A stretch of DNA of 64,000 bases from Croceivirga sp. (GTDB lineage: Bacteria > Bacteroidota > Bacteroidia > Flavobacteriales > Flavobacteriaceae), in contig JANQRG010000030.1 in the NCBI GenBank assembly GCA_028284665.1, forward strand, positions 1 to 64,000, written 5' to 3'. A model generated the notes under the pieces. That model made no database searches. It was not told the origin of the DNA and saw only the letters and a program-made list of their open reading frames with translations. A program made the position numbers and the translations under genes. Shown here in pieces: positions 1-9,804 of this stretch (positions within the stretch are counted from its first letter, which is position 1; every line of letters starts with the position of its first letter).

Positions 1-1
1 A

Positions 2-664
2 CTCGGCGGTGAAGGACCGTTACCTGACGACCCAACGATCAACCAGATCATTTTTGACGTTCTGGGTGATGGGGTACAGGCGAACATTTTTGTGGACAAC
101 GTATTTTTCTATACCGCCGGTAGCGGTGGTGGTGGAGCATGCTCCGGGGGGCCAACTATGGATGTTGCGGCCTTTCCGGTAGATTTTGAAAACTGTGAAG
201 GGTTCAACGTGTCATTTGGTTCCTTGCAGACCAGGGAAATAGTTGACAATCCGGTATCAGGCGGCATCAATACCTCTGATAAAGTATATCAATTTATTAA
301 GCCTAGCGGTGCCGAAGGATTTGGCGGTTTTCAGAATATATTCAATATGGGTACCTTTACTAATAACTCTACTATTACATTTAAGATATATAGTACCCAA
401 CCCAATCAGGATGTACGATTGGAAATTATAGCCATACCAAATGATGGTGGTATGATTGGCAATCCGGCCCCGTATGACCAAACGTTGACTACGGCCAATG
501 AATGGGTAGAAATGTCTTTTGATTTATCGGCCAATGCATTTCCGAACAGTGGAGACGAAACAGTATACACCATGTTAGTAGTTAAACCGGGTAATATTGA
601 TGGAGGCAATACACCAGCAGATGTAACCTTTTACCTGGATGATTTCGCTATTACGGCGAATTGA
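2..664 (+). CDS. C-terminal part of a glycan-binding surface protein (tandem CBM-like modules)
   Basis: The reading frame is open from the first bases of the window, so the N-terminus lies upstream; 220 residues are visible. Two beta-sandwich, carbohydrate-binding-like modules can be seen. The first ends in VDNVFFYTAG, a Gly-rich linker (GSGGGGACSGG) follows, and the second ends in YLDDFAITAN. This 'VDN/LDD-phi' C-terminal strand is typical of CBM4/9/16-like and SusE/SusF-type binding modules. Its place just before a set of beta-1,3-glucan enzymes suggests the outer-membrane glycan-binding lipoprotein of the locus, with SusC/SusD expected further upstream. No catalytic motif is visible. The specific ligand is inferred from neighbours only. 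Confidence 0.7.
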   Translation, partial: LGGEGPLPDDPTINQIIFDVLGDGVQANIFVDNVFFYTAGSGGGGACSGGPTMDVAAFPVDFENCEGFNVSFGSLQTREIVDNPVSGGINTSDKVYQFIKPSGAEGFGGFQNIFNMGTFTNNSTITFKIYSTQPNQDVRLEIIAIPNDGGMIGNPAPYDQTLTTANEWVEMSFDLSANAFPNSGDETVYTMLVVKPGNIDGGNTPADVTFYLDDFAITAN

Positions 665-742
665 AAATAAGTTTTAAAAGAGGGTCGATACATATTTGTG
701 TAGCGGCCCTTATTGACTTCAATCATTATTCGAATTAGATCA

Positions 743-3700
743 ATGTCAGAAAGGAATACTATTTCCGGAAACACAACACTCAAGTCAAGCCCAACAGAGG
801 TTAAAGGAGGATTTGTAAAATTAGAAGACGAAACCTATTTTAAGATTTCAGACTATGACGCAATGCGTCCCTTTTTTATGAGCATCGTGAGCAATTCCAA
901 CCATTGGATGTTTATATCCAGTAATGGAGGGCTTTCTGCCGGTAGAAAAAACGCACAGTACGCGATTTTCCCTTATTATACCGATGACAAGATTACAGAG
1001 TCTTCGGAAATAACCGGGAGTAAAACAATTGTTTCTATAAAAAAGGAAGGAGCTACTGCTTTTTGGGAACCTTTTTCCAATCGAAATGAAGGCAAGTACG
1101 ATATCAACCGAAACCTTTACAAAAATCGTTACGGCAACAAAATCTTGTTTGAAGAAATAAATCAAGATTTAAAATTGACCTTCAGGTACCAATGGTGTTC
1201 TAGTAACCAATATGGTTTTGTGCGTGAGGTTAGCCTCATCAATGATGGCAATGTGTCTGTAGATGTCAGGGTTTTGGACGGTATTCAGAATATCTTGCCG
1301 CATGGGGTGCCGAGTGAAACCCAGAACAGGGCCAGCAATTTAGTAGATGCTTACAAAAGGACGGAACTGGTTCCTGAAGTTGGTCTTGGTATTTATGCGC
1401 TTAGCGCCATCATTGTAGACAAGGCCGAGCCTAGCGAAGCATTAAAGGCGAACGTGGTGTGGTCCATGGGAATGCCCAATGCAACCCGTTTATTGTCGTC
1501 ATTTCAGTTGGACGATTTCAGAAAAGGGAAACAGGTGCACCAGGAAACCGATATCAAGGGGGAAAAGGGAGCGTACTTTTTATCCGACAATATAACCCTT
1601 GCGGCCGGGGAGAAAAAGGAATGGGCTATTGTAACCAATGTCAATCAGGATCATGCTGCAATTATTGCCTTGATTGAAGCGTTAAAGGATCCTGATGCAA
1701 TAAGAGATGGGGTATCTAAAGATGTAACGCTAGGCACCAAAAAGCTAATAGCATTGAATGCCTCCTCAGATGCATTCCAATGTACTTCTGATGCCTTAAG
1801 GGATACCCGGCATTTTTCCAATACCCTCTTCAACATAATGCGGGGAGGGATCTTTGATGATAATTATCGAATTGAGCGGAATGATTTTGCGAACTATTTG
1901 GCGAACGCGAATAGGTCGGTTTATGAGGCACACAAAACAGCCGTGGCGGGATTACCGGCAACTTTTCCTCTTCAGCAATTAATGCAGCTGGTAAAAACAT
2001 TGGAGGATAGCGACTTTGAACGACTTAGTATCGAATACCTTCCACTTAAGTTCAGTAGGCGGCATGGTGATCCGAGTCGACCCTGGAATATTTTTTCTAT
2101 CAACACCCATAGCGAGGTAGACGGATCAAAAATTTTGGACTATGAGGGCAATTGGCGGGATATTTTCCAGAACTGGGAAGCCCTGGCTTATGCCTTTCCG
2201 GAGTTTATTGATGGAATGTTGCTAAAGTTCTTTAATGCTTCCACCTTTGATGGCTACAACCCCTATCGGGTCACAAAAGATGGATTTGATTGGGAGATTA
2301 TCGAACCGGATGACCCGTGGTCCTACATTGGGTATTGGGGAGATCATCAAATCATATATTCACTTAAGTTTTTAGAGTTTATTCAGAAACACTATCCCGA
2401 AAGACTGGAGCGTTACTTTGAACGGGAAATATTCGTTTATGCCAATGTCCCTTATAAAATCAAAGGCTATCAGGAAATATTAAAAAACCCCAAGGATACC
2501 ATAGATTTTGATCTGGAAACCGATAAACAAATAAGGGAGGACAGAGTGCGTTTTGGTGGAGATGCCGCCTTGCTAAAACAGAAAAACGGAGATATCCATA
2601 GGGTCAATTTCATGGAAAAGATGCTGGCCTCAGTCCTTGCCAAGATTTCCAATTTTATACCGGAAGGTGGGATATGGATGAATACGCAACGACCTGAATG
2701 GAACGATGCAAACAATGCCCTGGTGGGAAATGGTGTTTCCATGGTGACCTTGTATTATTTGAGAAGGTACCTGCATTTTTTTGATGGACTATTGGATGCC
2801 CTGGGAGAACGAAAAATTTCGTTGTCCAAAGAAGTATTCGAGTTGTATAAGGGAGTTTGTCAAACCCTTAGGGATAATGAAAAGCTACTGAAAGCTACTA
2901 TTTCCGATCGCAACAGAAGATTGGTTTTGGATGGCCTGGGCAGTGCGGCAAGCGAATACCGTTTAAAGGTATACAAAAGTTCCTTCTCTGGAAAGAAACA
3001 ACGATTATCACTCCAAAACATAAAAGAGTTTATCGAACTCGCCTTGCAGTTTCTGGAGCATTCCATAGCAGCAAACAAAAGAAAGGACAATCTCTATCAG
3101 GCCTATAACCTGATGACGGTAGAAAAAGAAGGGGAAATTTCCATTTCATATCTGAGTGAAATGCTGGAAGGACAAGTGGCCGTTTTAAGTTCCGGATTTT
3201 TGAATGCAAGTGAGGCATTAGCCGTATTGGATGGCTTAAAGGCGAGTGCATTGTTTCGCGAAGATCAGTACAGTTATATTCTGTATCCCAACAAAGATTT
3301 GCCACGGTTTTTGGAAAAGAACACCATCCCGAAAGCTGCCGTAAACAAATCTAACCTTCTTTCAACGCTAATTGCCAGGGGCAATACACAGATTTTGGAG
3401 GTAGACATAAAGGGGCAATTTCATTTTAACGGGAATTTCAAGAACGCCAATGACCTTAGTGCCGCCCTGGAACAGCTGCATTTGGATGGGTATCCCGTAA
3501 AGGATAAAGAAATAGAGGAAGTTCTCAATGTTTTTGAAGAGGTTTTTGACCATAAAGCGTTTACCGGGAGATCAGGAACCTTTTTTGGATATGAAGGATT
3601 GGGCTCTATTTACTGGCATATGGTTTCAAAACTATTGTTGGCAGTTCAAGAATGTTGCCTTAGCGCTATTGAACAAAAAGAAAGTCCCGAAACCATAGGA

Positions 3701-4213
3701 AAGCTTATGGAACATTATTACGAAATTAATGAAGGGATAGGTGTGCACAAATCCCCGGTATTGTATGGTGCTTTTCCTACGGATCCCTATTCCCATACCC
3801 CGGCAGGAAAAGGAGCGCAACAACCCGGAATGACAGGACAGGTGAAAGAGGATATCTTAAGCAGGTTTGGTGAATTGGGGGTCCAAATAAACGATGGACA
3901 AATCACTTTTGCCCCCAGGCTTCTTCGAAAAGAGGAATTTCTAAGGGAAAAGAAAACGTTTCGGTTTGTTGATCTGCATTCAGAACCTCAGGAATTGTTG
4001 CTGCAACCCAATTCTTTAGGTTTCACCTATTGCCAGGTCCCCGTAGTGTACACCTTGGCTAATGAGAATACCATTGAAATACTACGAAAAGATGGCTCAA
4101 GGGCGGTGATCGAGGGGAATGCCTTAGGCGAAACTATGAGTAAAAGTATATTTCATAGAAGAGGAGAGGTGGTACAGGTGAATGTTTCGGTTGACAAAAC
4201 CACGCTAAGATGA
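743..4213 (+). CDS. GH149-like beta-1,3-glucan phosphorylase
   Basis: A 1156-residue protein with no signal peptide, hence cytoplasmic. It has an N-terminal beta-sandwich (roughly 1-300) and a long (alpha/alpha) barrel part. The barrel includes the block around residues 440-560 with RHGDPSRPWN, GNWRDIFQNWEAL, ASTFDGYNPYR and PDDPWSYIGYWGDHQIIY. These blocks and the size (over 1100 aa, versus about 800 for GH94) recall GH149 beta-1,3-oligoglucan phosphorylases, which release glucose-1-phosphate from beta-1,3-glucooligosaccharides. I chose the ATG at 743; the frame also opens at a TTG 30 bases earlier. GH17 and GH30 neighbours and two sugar symporters fit intracellular phosphorolysis. A more distant GH94/GH161-type phosphorylase remains possible; family assignment is from memory of motifs. 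Confidence 0.72.
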   Translation: MSERNTISGNTTLKSSPTEVKGGFVKLEDETYFKISDYDAMRPFFMSIVSNSNHWMFISSNGGLSAGRKNAQYAIFPYYTDDKITESSEITGSKTIVSIKKEGATAFWEPFSNRNEGKYDINRNLYKNRYGNKILFEEINQDLKLTFRYQWCSSNQYGFVREVSLINDGNVSVDVRVLDGIQNILPHGVPSETQNRASNLVDAYKRTELVPEVGLGIYALSAIIVDKAEPSEALKANVVWSMGMPNATRLLSSFQLDDFRKGKQVHQETDIKGEKGAYFLSDNITLAAGEKKEWAIVTNVNQDHAAIIALIEALKDPDAIRDGVSKDVTLGTKKLIALNASSDAFQCTSDALRDTRHFSNTLFNIMRGGIFDDNYRIERNDFANYLANANRSVYEAHKTAVAGLPATFPLQQLMQLVKTLEDSDFERLSIEYLPLKFSRRHGDPSRPWNIFSINTHSEVDGSKILDYEGNWRDIFQNWEALAYAFPEFIDGMLLKFFNASTFDGYNPYRVTKDGFDWEIIEPDDPWSYIGYWGDHQIIYSLKFLEFIQKHYPERLERYFEREIFVYANVPYKIKGYQEILKNPKDTIDFDLETDKQIREDRVRFGGDAALLKQKNGDIHRVNFMEKMLASVLAKISNFIPEGGIWMNTQRPEWNDANNALVGNGVSMVTLYYLRRYLHFFDGLLDALGERKISLSKEVFELYKGVCQTLRDNEKLLKATISDRNRRLVLDGLGSAASEYRLKVYKSSFSGKKQRLSLQNIKEFIELALQFLEHSIAANKRKDNLYQAYNLMTVEKEGEISISYLSEMLEGQVAVLSSGFLNASEALAVLDGLKASALFREDQYSYILYPNKDLPRFLEKNTIPKAAVNKSNLLSTLIARGNTQILEVDIKGQFHFNGNFKNANDLSAALEQLHLDGYPVKDKEIEEVLNVFEEVFDHKAFTGRSGTFFGYEGLGSIYWHMVSKLLLAVQECCLSAIEQKESPETIGKLMEHYYEINEGIGVHKSPVLYGAFPTDPYSHTPAGKGAQQPGMTGQVKEDILSRFGELGVQINDGQITFAPRLLRKEEFLREKKTFRFVDLHSEPQELLLQPNSLGFTYCQVPVVYTLANENTIEILRKDGSRAVIEGNALGETMSKSIFHRRGEVVQVNVSVDKTTLR

Positions 4214-4238
4214 AATCAACGATTTTTTTACTAATAAT

Positions 4239-4246
4239 TAGGTTTG
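4239..4246 (+). promoter_or_regulatory. Candidate internal -7 box TAGGTTTG
   Basis: The Bacteroidetes -7 consensus TAnnTTTG is matched 30 bases before the ATG of the GH17 gene, in the 63-base gap after the phosphorylase. No clear -33 TTG is seen at the usual distance, so this may only be a secondary promoter inside the operon. Confidence 0.35.
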
Positions 4247-4276
4247 GTGTATTGACTTTTTAGGGGGTAGAAAAAC

Positions 4277-5461
4277 ATGGATAAGAAAAAAGTACTATCG
4301 GCTTCAGAAATATTGGGCAATCCAAATTATTTAGCGATTTCCTACGGAGGATATAGGGAAAAGTCTAGAGATGTTCAGCCAACAACAGCACAGCTTATAG
4401 AAGATGTAAAGATATTATATGCGATGGGGATCAGAATATTGCGCACCTATAATGTGCAGTTGCCACATGCAGCCAATGTATTACAAGCTATAGCTGAATT
4501 GAAAAAGCAAGATCCTTCTTTCGAGATGTATGTGATGCTTGGGGCATGGATTGATTGTAAAAACGCATGGACAGGGCAGGAGCCCGATCATGACGTCGAA
4601 AGCGAAAATAACGCAGGAGAAATTGCCAGGGCAGTTGCCCTGGCAAAAGAATACAAAGACATTGTTAAGATCATAGCAGTAGGAAATGAGGCTATGGTGC
4701 ATTGGGCCACAAATTATTTTGTACGCCCAGGTGTTATCTTAAAATGGGTGAATCATTTACAGGAGCTAAAAAAGAAGGGAGAACTTCCAAAGGATCTGTG
4801 GATCACGAGCTCAGATGATTTTGCGTCTTGGGGAGGTGGTGATCCTAGGTATCATTGTGAGGATTTAACTAACCTTATCAAGGCGGTTGATTATATATCC
4901 ATGCACACCTATCCCATGCATAATTCTCATTATAATCCGGCATTTTGGGTAGTACCTGAGAGCGAAATGGAGTTGTCAAATAAAGAAAAAATTGAATCAG
5001 GAATGCAACGCGCTCTAGAATTTGCAACCAGGCAATACAAAGGTGTTTTAAACTATGTCCAAAGCCTGGGCGTAAATAAACCCGTACATATAGGAGAAAC
5101 GGGTTGGGCAACAATGTCTAATGGCCCCTACGGAGCAGATGGTTCCAAAGCTGCGGATGAGTATAAGTCGGGGAAATACTATCGATTAATAAGGAAATGG
5201 AGCAATGCAGTAAAAGTCTCTTGTTTCTATTTCGAAGCATTTGATGAACAATGGAAAGATGCTGACAATCCATTGGGTTCTGAGAATCATTTTGGACTAA
5301 TAAATCTTAAGGGAGAAGCAAAATATGCGATTTGGGATTTGGTGGATGAAGGTAAGTTTGAGGGATTAACGAGAGACGGAATGCCCATAACAAAAACCTT
5401 CGATGGTCAACAAGAAGATCTATTGCTGGAAGCCCTTATACCGCCATTGGCAATACGATAA
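4277..5461 (+). CDS. GH17 beta-1,3-glucanase-type glycosidase without signal peptide
   Basis: A 394-residue GH17 (clan A TIM barrel). The acid/base glutamate is E138 in AVGNEAMV and the nucleophile is E274 in HIGETGWA; both GH17 hallmarks are intact. GH17 enzymes cleave beta-1,3-glucans such as laminarin. The protein starts directly with MDKKKVLSASEILGNPNY and has no signal peptide. An in-frame TAG at 4268-4270 rules out an N-terminal extension, so it should be cytoplasmic. It is a close paralog of the next gene, which carries a lipoprotein leader before the same 'LGNPNYLA(I/M)SYGGYR' start of the domain. It probably acts on imported oligosaccharides, possibly as an exo-enzyme or a transglycosidase. 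Confidence 0.88.
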   Translation: MDKKKVLSASEILGNPNYLAISYGGYREKSRDVQPTTAQLIEDVKILYAMGIRILRTYNVQLPHAANVLQAIAELKKQDPSFEMYVMLGAWIDCKNAWTGQEPDHDVESENNAGEIARAVALAKEYKDIVKIIAVGNEAMVHWATNYFVRPGVILKWVNHLQELKKKGELPKDLWITSSDDFASWGGGDPRYHCEDLTNLIKAVDYISMHTYPMHNSHYNPAFWVVPESEMELSNKEKIESGMQRALEFATRQYKGVLNYVQSLGVNKPVHIGETGWATMSNGPYGADGSKAADEYKSGKYYRLIRKWSNAVKVSCFYFEAFDEQWKDADNPLGSENHFGLINLKGEAKYAIWDLVDEGKFEGLTRDGMPITKTFDGQQEDLLLEALIPPLAIR

Positions 5462-5477
5462 AATTGAATGTAAGGTT

Positions 5478-6776
5478 ATGAAGAATTGTTTTTCGATCAT
5501 AAGAAATAGCTTGCTGGTTTTAGTAGTCAGTGGTATGTATTCTTGTGCAAAAGTTAAAAAGAACAAAGTGAACGAAGTTGCAACGACAGAAGTTTCAGCA
5601 AAAGATGTTTTAGGGAATCCTAACTATTTAGCCATGTCTTATGGTGGTTACAGGCATGCCGATCATAGCATTGAGCCTACCGCAGATGAACTGAAAGAAG
5701 ATATGAAAATCCTTTCTGCGATGGGGGTAAAACTGATTCGCACCTATAAGCTTCTAAAACCACAAGCTGCTAATCTGGTAAAAGTGATTAGCGAAATGAA
5801 AAAAGAAGACCCAAATTTTGAGATGTATGTGATGTTAGGTGCCTGGGTCGATTGCAAGAACTCTTTTTTTTCAGGAAATGGGGAGCCGGATCACAACCAG
5901 GAGAATGAAGAGAATCCTTTGGAAATAGCCAGGGCGGTCGCACTTGCAAACGAATATCCGGACATTATCAAAATTATTGCCGTAGGTAACGAGGCCATGG
6001 TTAAATGGGCAGAAACCTATTATGTGCAACCTAATGTTATCTTAAAATGGGTCAACCATCTTCAAAACTTAAAGCAAGAGGGAAAATTACCTAAGGATTT
6101 ATGGGTCACAAGCTCCGATAATTTTGCTTCATGGGGCGGCGGCGGAGAAGAATACCATGTGGAAGATTTGAATGAACTAATTAAGGCTGTTGATTTTATT
6201 TCTATGCATACCTACCCGATGCATGATTCGCATTATCAACCGGATTTTTGGTTAGATCAAACGGGCCTTGAAGGGAAGACGGATCTGGAAAAAATTGAGA
6301 TCGCGATGTTACGATCCAAAGAATATGCCATGAAGCAATACGAAAATGTAAAGGCATATATGGAAAGTCTTGGTGTTAGTAAACCCATTCATATTGGTGA
6401 GACAGGATGGGCAAGTTTTTCTTCAGGACACTATGGCGCAGAGGGATCCAGAGCCTGTGATGAGTATAAGGAAGCCTTGTATTACAAGCATATGCGCGAC
6501 TGGACTAACGCAGCAGGATTGTCTTGTTTTTATTTTGAAGGATTTGATGAACCTTGGAAAGGTGGTGACAACCCTGGTGACTCGGAAAAACACTTTGGAT
6601 TATTTACGGTAGACGGGAAAGCCAAATATGCCATTTGGGACCTGGTTGATGCAGGAGTATTCGAAGGATTGACAAGAAATGGAAACCCAATTACAAAAAC
6701 ATTTGATGGTACTAAAGAGGAAGTAATGAAAACGGTATTGGTGCCACCAAAACCACAAGAAGTTGCAGCCCACTAG
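5478..6776 (+). CDS. GH17 beta-1,3-glucanase lipoprotein
   Basis: 432 residues from the ATG at 5478, 16 bases after the preceding gene. The first 23 residues form a lipoprotein signal peptide ending in GMYSC (lipid-anchored C23). No acidic export signal follows the Cys (AKVKKNK), which suggests a periplasm-facing lipoprotein, although this is not decisive. The GH17 domain has acid/base E172 (AVGNEAMV) and nucleophile E308 (HIGETGWA). It is colinear with the signal-less paralog just upstream, so the pair looks like a tandem duplication with different destinations. Likely role: cutting laminarin-derived beta-1,3-glucan chains in the periplasm. Confidence 0.9.
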   Translation: MKNCFSIIRNSLLVLVVSGMYSCAKVKKNKVNEVATTEVSAKDVLGNPNYLAMSYGGYRHADHSIEPTADELKEDMKILSAMGVKLIRTYKLLKPQAANLVKVISEMKKEDPNFEMYVMLGAWVDCKNSFFSGNGEPDHNQENEENPLEIARAVALANEYPDIIKIIAVGNEAMVKWAETYYVQPNVILKWVNHLQNLKQEGKLPKDLWVTSSDNFASWGGGGEEYHVEDLNELIKAVDFISMHTYPMHDSHYQPDFWLDQTGLEGKTDLEKIEIAMLRSKEYAMKQYENVKAYMESLGVSKPIHIGETGWASFSSGHYGAEGSRACDEYKEALYYKHMRDWTNAAGLSCFYFEGFDEPWKGGDNPGDSEKHFGLFTVDGKAKYAIWDLVDAGVFEGLTRNGNPITKTFDGTKEEVMKTVLVPPKPQEVAAH

Positions 6777-6799
6777 TAAAAAGTGCCAAAACCACTAAC

Positions 6800-8299
6800 A
6801 TGACAATCTTTAAAAAACTGATGTGTTTCTTTTTAACCCTGGTTGCTTTTAGCTGCGGAGAAAAACGCGAACAATTAAAAGTCGAAGTCTTTGAAACTTC
6901 CGCTAGTGGCAATAAGTTGACTCCGATTACGGAATTTTCAAGTGGGGAAAAGGGTAGCAAAATTGAACTATTCCCTGAGGAAAAATTCCAGAAAATAACA
7001 GGGTTTGGTGGTGCCTTTACGGAGTCTTCTGCTTACCTACTCAATACCCTGGGAAAAGAAAATCGAAAGAAAATTATTGATGCCTATTTTAGTCAGGATG
7101 GGGCACATTACTCTTTGACAAGAACGCACATGAATTCATGTGATTTTTCCTTATCAAATTACGCTTATGCGCCCGTTGCAGGAGATAAGGATTTAGAGCA
7201 TTTTTCTATTGAAGAAGATAAAGATGATCTAATCCCTTTTATAAAAGATGCCATGGCTGCCTCAAAGGATGGTTTCAAAATTTTTGGCTCACCTTGGACG
7301 GCGCCGCCCTGGATGAAAGATAATAACGATTGGGTTGGCGGCAAATTACTGCCGGAGTATTATGATACCTGGGCATTGTTTTTCTCAAAATATGTGAATG
7401 CTTACAAAGAAGAAGGAATTGATATCTGGGGCTTTACGGTTGAAAATGAACCCCTGGGAAATGGAAACAATTGGGAAAGTATGCACTACACCCCCGATGA
7501 GATGACAAACTTTGTTCAAAATCATCTGGGCCCTAAACTGGAAGCAGAGGGCAAAGGCGATTTGAAAATTCTGGGGTATGATCAAAACAGGGAACATTTA
7601 AAAGAATGGATAGATTCACAGTATAGAAATGAAGCGACTTCCAGATACTTTGATGGTACGGCCATTCATTGGTATGCCAGTACTTTTGAAGTTTTTCCTG
7701 ATGCGTTGCAGTATGCACATCAAAAAGCTCCTGAAAAGCACCTGATTCAATCAGAAGCCTGTGTGGATGCCGAAGTGCCCAAATGGCGAGACGACCCATG
7801 GTACTGGTCTAAAGAGGCCACAGATTGGGGATGGGACTGGGCACCCGAAGAAGATAAAAAATATCACCCCAAATATGTGCCTGTTTATCGCTATGCCCGG
7901 GATATCATAGGATGTCTGAACAATTGGGTAGACGGTTGGGTGGATTGGAATATGGTGCTGGATCGTCAGGGAGGCCCCAACTGGTTTAAGAACTGGTGCG
8001 TGGCACCGGTAATAGTAGATCCTGAAGAGGATGAGGTGTATTTTACACCATTGTATTATACCCTTTCGCATTTTAGCAAATATATCCGACCCGGTGCCGT
8101 GCGTATTGGTCTGGAAAACAACGAAAGCGACTTACTAATCACAGCAGCGCAAAATCCTGATGGAACTATTGCAGCGGTGATTTTAAATCAAGATACCGAA
8201 GTTAGGAACTTTTCGCTCGTTTTGGGAGAGCGCGCTACGGAAATCCAAATAAGCGGGCAGGCCATACAAACCATTTTGATTGATGGTATTGGAGAATAA
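6800..8299 (+). CDS. GH30 glycosidase lipoprotein (beta-1,6-glucan debranching likely)
   Basis: 499 residues. The lipoprotein signal ends at C19 (LVAFSC), followed by acidic/charged residues (GEKREQ). The GH30 TIM barrel starts at about residue 55 (KITGFGGAFTESSA), with the SPWTAPPWMK strand, acid/base E217 in TVENEP and nucleophile E319 in IQSEACV. A small beta domain closes the C-terminus. GH30 subfamily 1/3-type enzymes are beta-glucosidases or beta-1,6-glucanases; beside three GH17s the natural guess is removal of beta-1,6 branches from laminarin. It sits 23 bases after the GH17 lipoprotein gene, in the same operon. Confidence 0.9.
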   Translation: MTIFKKLMCFFLTLVAFSCGEKREQLKVEVFETSASGNKLTPITEFSSGEKGSKIELFPEEKFQKITGFGGAFTESSAYLLNTLGKENRKKIIDAYFSQDGAHYSLTRTHMNSCDFSLSNYAYAPVAGDKDLEHFSIEEDKDDLIPFIKDAMAASKDGFKIFGSPWTAPPWMKDNNDWVGGKLLPEYYDTWALFFSKYVNAYKEEGIDIWGFTVENEPLGNGNNWESMHYTPDEMTNFVQNHLGPKLEAEGKGDLKILGYDQNREHLKEWIDSQYRNEATSRYFDGTAIHWYASTFEVFPDALQYAHQKAPEKHLIQSEACVDAEVPKWRDDPWYWSKEATDWGWDWAPEEDKKYHPKYVPVYRYARDIIGCLNNWVDGWVDWNMVLDRQGGPNWFKNWCVAPVIVDPEEDEVYFTPLYYTLSHFSKYIRPGAVRIGLENNESDLLITAAQNPDGTIAAVILNQDTEVRNFSLVLGERATEIQISGQAIQTILIDGIGE

Positions 8300-8330
8300 C
8301 TAACCAATTGTAAACCTTAAATGCAAAAAA

Positions 8331-9761
8331 ATGTCTGAGCATAAAACCGCAGCAAAAGATATCGTCCCATTGGGTCAGAAAGCAGCCTTCGGAGCAGGCC
8401 ATTTAGTTTTGAACCTCTATCCGGGAGCCCTGGGTTTCTTTATGTTCTTCTTATTGACCGCATTTGGTATGGACCCATTTTTAGCAGGCTTGTTAGGTGG
8501 GTTGCCCCGATTTTTTGATGCGGTTACCGATCCCATCATGGGATTTATTTCTGATAACACCAGTTCAAAATGGGGTAGGAGGAGACCCTACATTTTTGTG
8601 GGAGGCATACTAAGTGCCATTACATTTGTGTTGCTTTGGCAACTCGATGAAAACAATTCTGCAAACTTTAATTTTTGGTACTTTCTGATCATGTCCATGG
8701 TTTTCCTTATTGGAAATACCATGTTTGCTACACCCCTGGTTGGTTTGGGCTATGAAATGACCTCTGATTACAATGAGCGGACCCGTTTGATGGCCTTTTC
8801 ACAGACAGTTGGCTTAATCGCATGGGTAATTGTTCCTTGGTTTTGGGTGATTATTGCTGACCCCGATATTTTTAGTAATCAGGCCCAGGGCGTACGGACC
8901 ATGGCAATTTATGTAGGGGTAGCATGTTTACTACTTGGGCTTTTACCGGCAATTTTTTGCAGGGGCATCGATGCCTCTCAAATGGGAAATAGAAAGAAAC
9001 TAACCCTTTCTTCCATATTCAGTAATCTAAAGGACCTATTCAAAAGTATTGGAGAAGCCATAAAGAACAAGCCTTTTATGAAGCTATGTGGTGCTACTTT
9101 TTTGGTGTTTAACGGGTATCAAATTGTCGCGTCTTTCAGTTTCTTTATTTTCGTTTTTTACATTTTTAATGGAAGCTATGAAGCTACGGCAACATGGCCG
9201 GCCTGGTTTAGCTCGATCGGAGCATTGGTTTCAGCATTTCTGGTGATCCCAATTGTATCGAAAATGGCTGAAAAATTGGGCAAAAAGAAGGCCTTCATAA
9301 TTTCTACCGCTATCTCTATAGTTGGTTATGCTATGAAGTGGTGGGCGTTTACGCCCGATAATGTTTGGCTTTCATTTATTCCAATACCGCTCATGTCATT
9401 TGGATTGGGCAGTTTATTTACTTTAATGATGAGTATGACCGCCGATGTTTGTGACCTGGACGAGCTGGAAAACGGAATGCCCAGGAAAGAGGGTACTTTT
9501 GGGGCATTGTACTGGTGGGTGGTAAAATTGGGACAAGGACTGGCTTTGGTTTTGGGAGGCCTGGTGTTAAAGATGATCGGGTTTGATGGCAACGCCGCTA
9601 CACAGACGGTCGATACCTTAACAAAATTGAGAATTGCAGATATAATAATCCCGGTAGTAACAGCAGCTTTGGCGATTTGGGTGATGTGGAAATACAGCCT
9701 TTCTGAAGAAAGAGCAAAAGAGATTAAAGCACTGCTTGAAGAACGAAGAGGTGTTTTATAG
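8331..9761 (+). CDS. GPH-family sugar:cation symporter (MFS fold)
   Basis: 476 residues with about 12 membrane segments. The motif RFFDAVTDPIMGFISDNTSSKWGRRRPY near residues 60-90 is the glycoside-pentoside-hexuronide (GPH) family signature in the first cytoplasmic loop. Such symporters import di- and oligosaccharides across the inner membrane with H+ or Na+. The gene lies 31 bases after the GH30. A second, related transporter lies after the next gene (shared PRIFDAITDPIMGFISDNT-type loop), so the locus carries two carriers, perhaps for different chain lengths or for linear versus branched products. Confidence 0.9.
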   Translation: MSEHKTAAKDIVPLGQKAAFGAGHLVLNLYPGALGFFMFFLLTAFGMDPFLAGLLGGLPRFFDAVTDPIMGFISDNTSSKWGRRRPYIFVGGILSAITFVLLWQLDENNSANFNFWYFLIMSMVFLIGNTMFATPLVGLGYEMTSDYNERTRLMAFSQTVGLIAWVIVPWFWVIIADPDIFSNQAQGVRTMAIYVGVACLLLGLLPAIFCRGIDASQMGNRKKLTLSSIFSNLKDLFKSIGEAIKNKPFMKLCGATFLVFNGYQIVASFSFFIFVFYIFNGSYEATATWPAWFSSIGALVSAFLVIPIVSKMAEKLGKKKAFIISTAISIVGYAMKWWAFTPDNVWLSFIPIPLMSFGLGSLFTLMMSMTADVCDLDELENGMPRKEGTFGALYWWVVKLGQGLALVLGGLVLKMIGFDGNAATQTVDTLTKLRIADIIIPVVTAALAIWVMWKYSLSEERAKEIKALLEERRGVL

Positions 9762-9804
9762 GTGTACTGAAATGATACGTAAAAATCGAACTTAAAATAG
9801 GAAG

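Noticed and set aside
713-742. A TTG start 30 bases upstream for the phosphorylase
   Set aside because: The extra residues (MTSIIIRIRS) are not plausible for a cytoplasmic phosphorylase and an ATG follows at 743.
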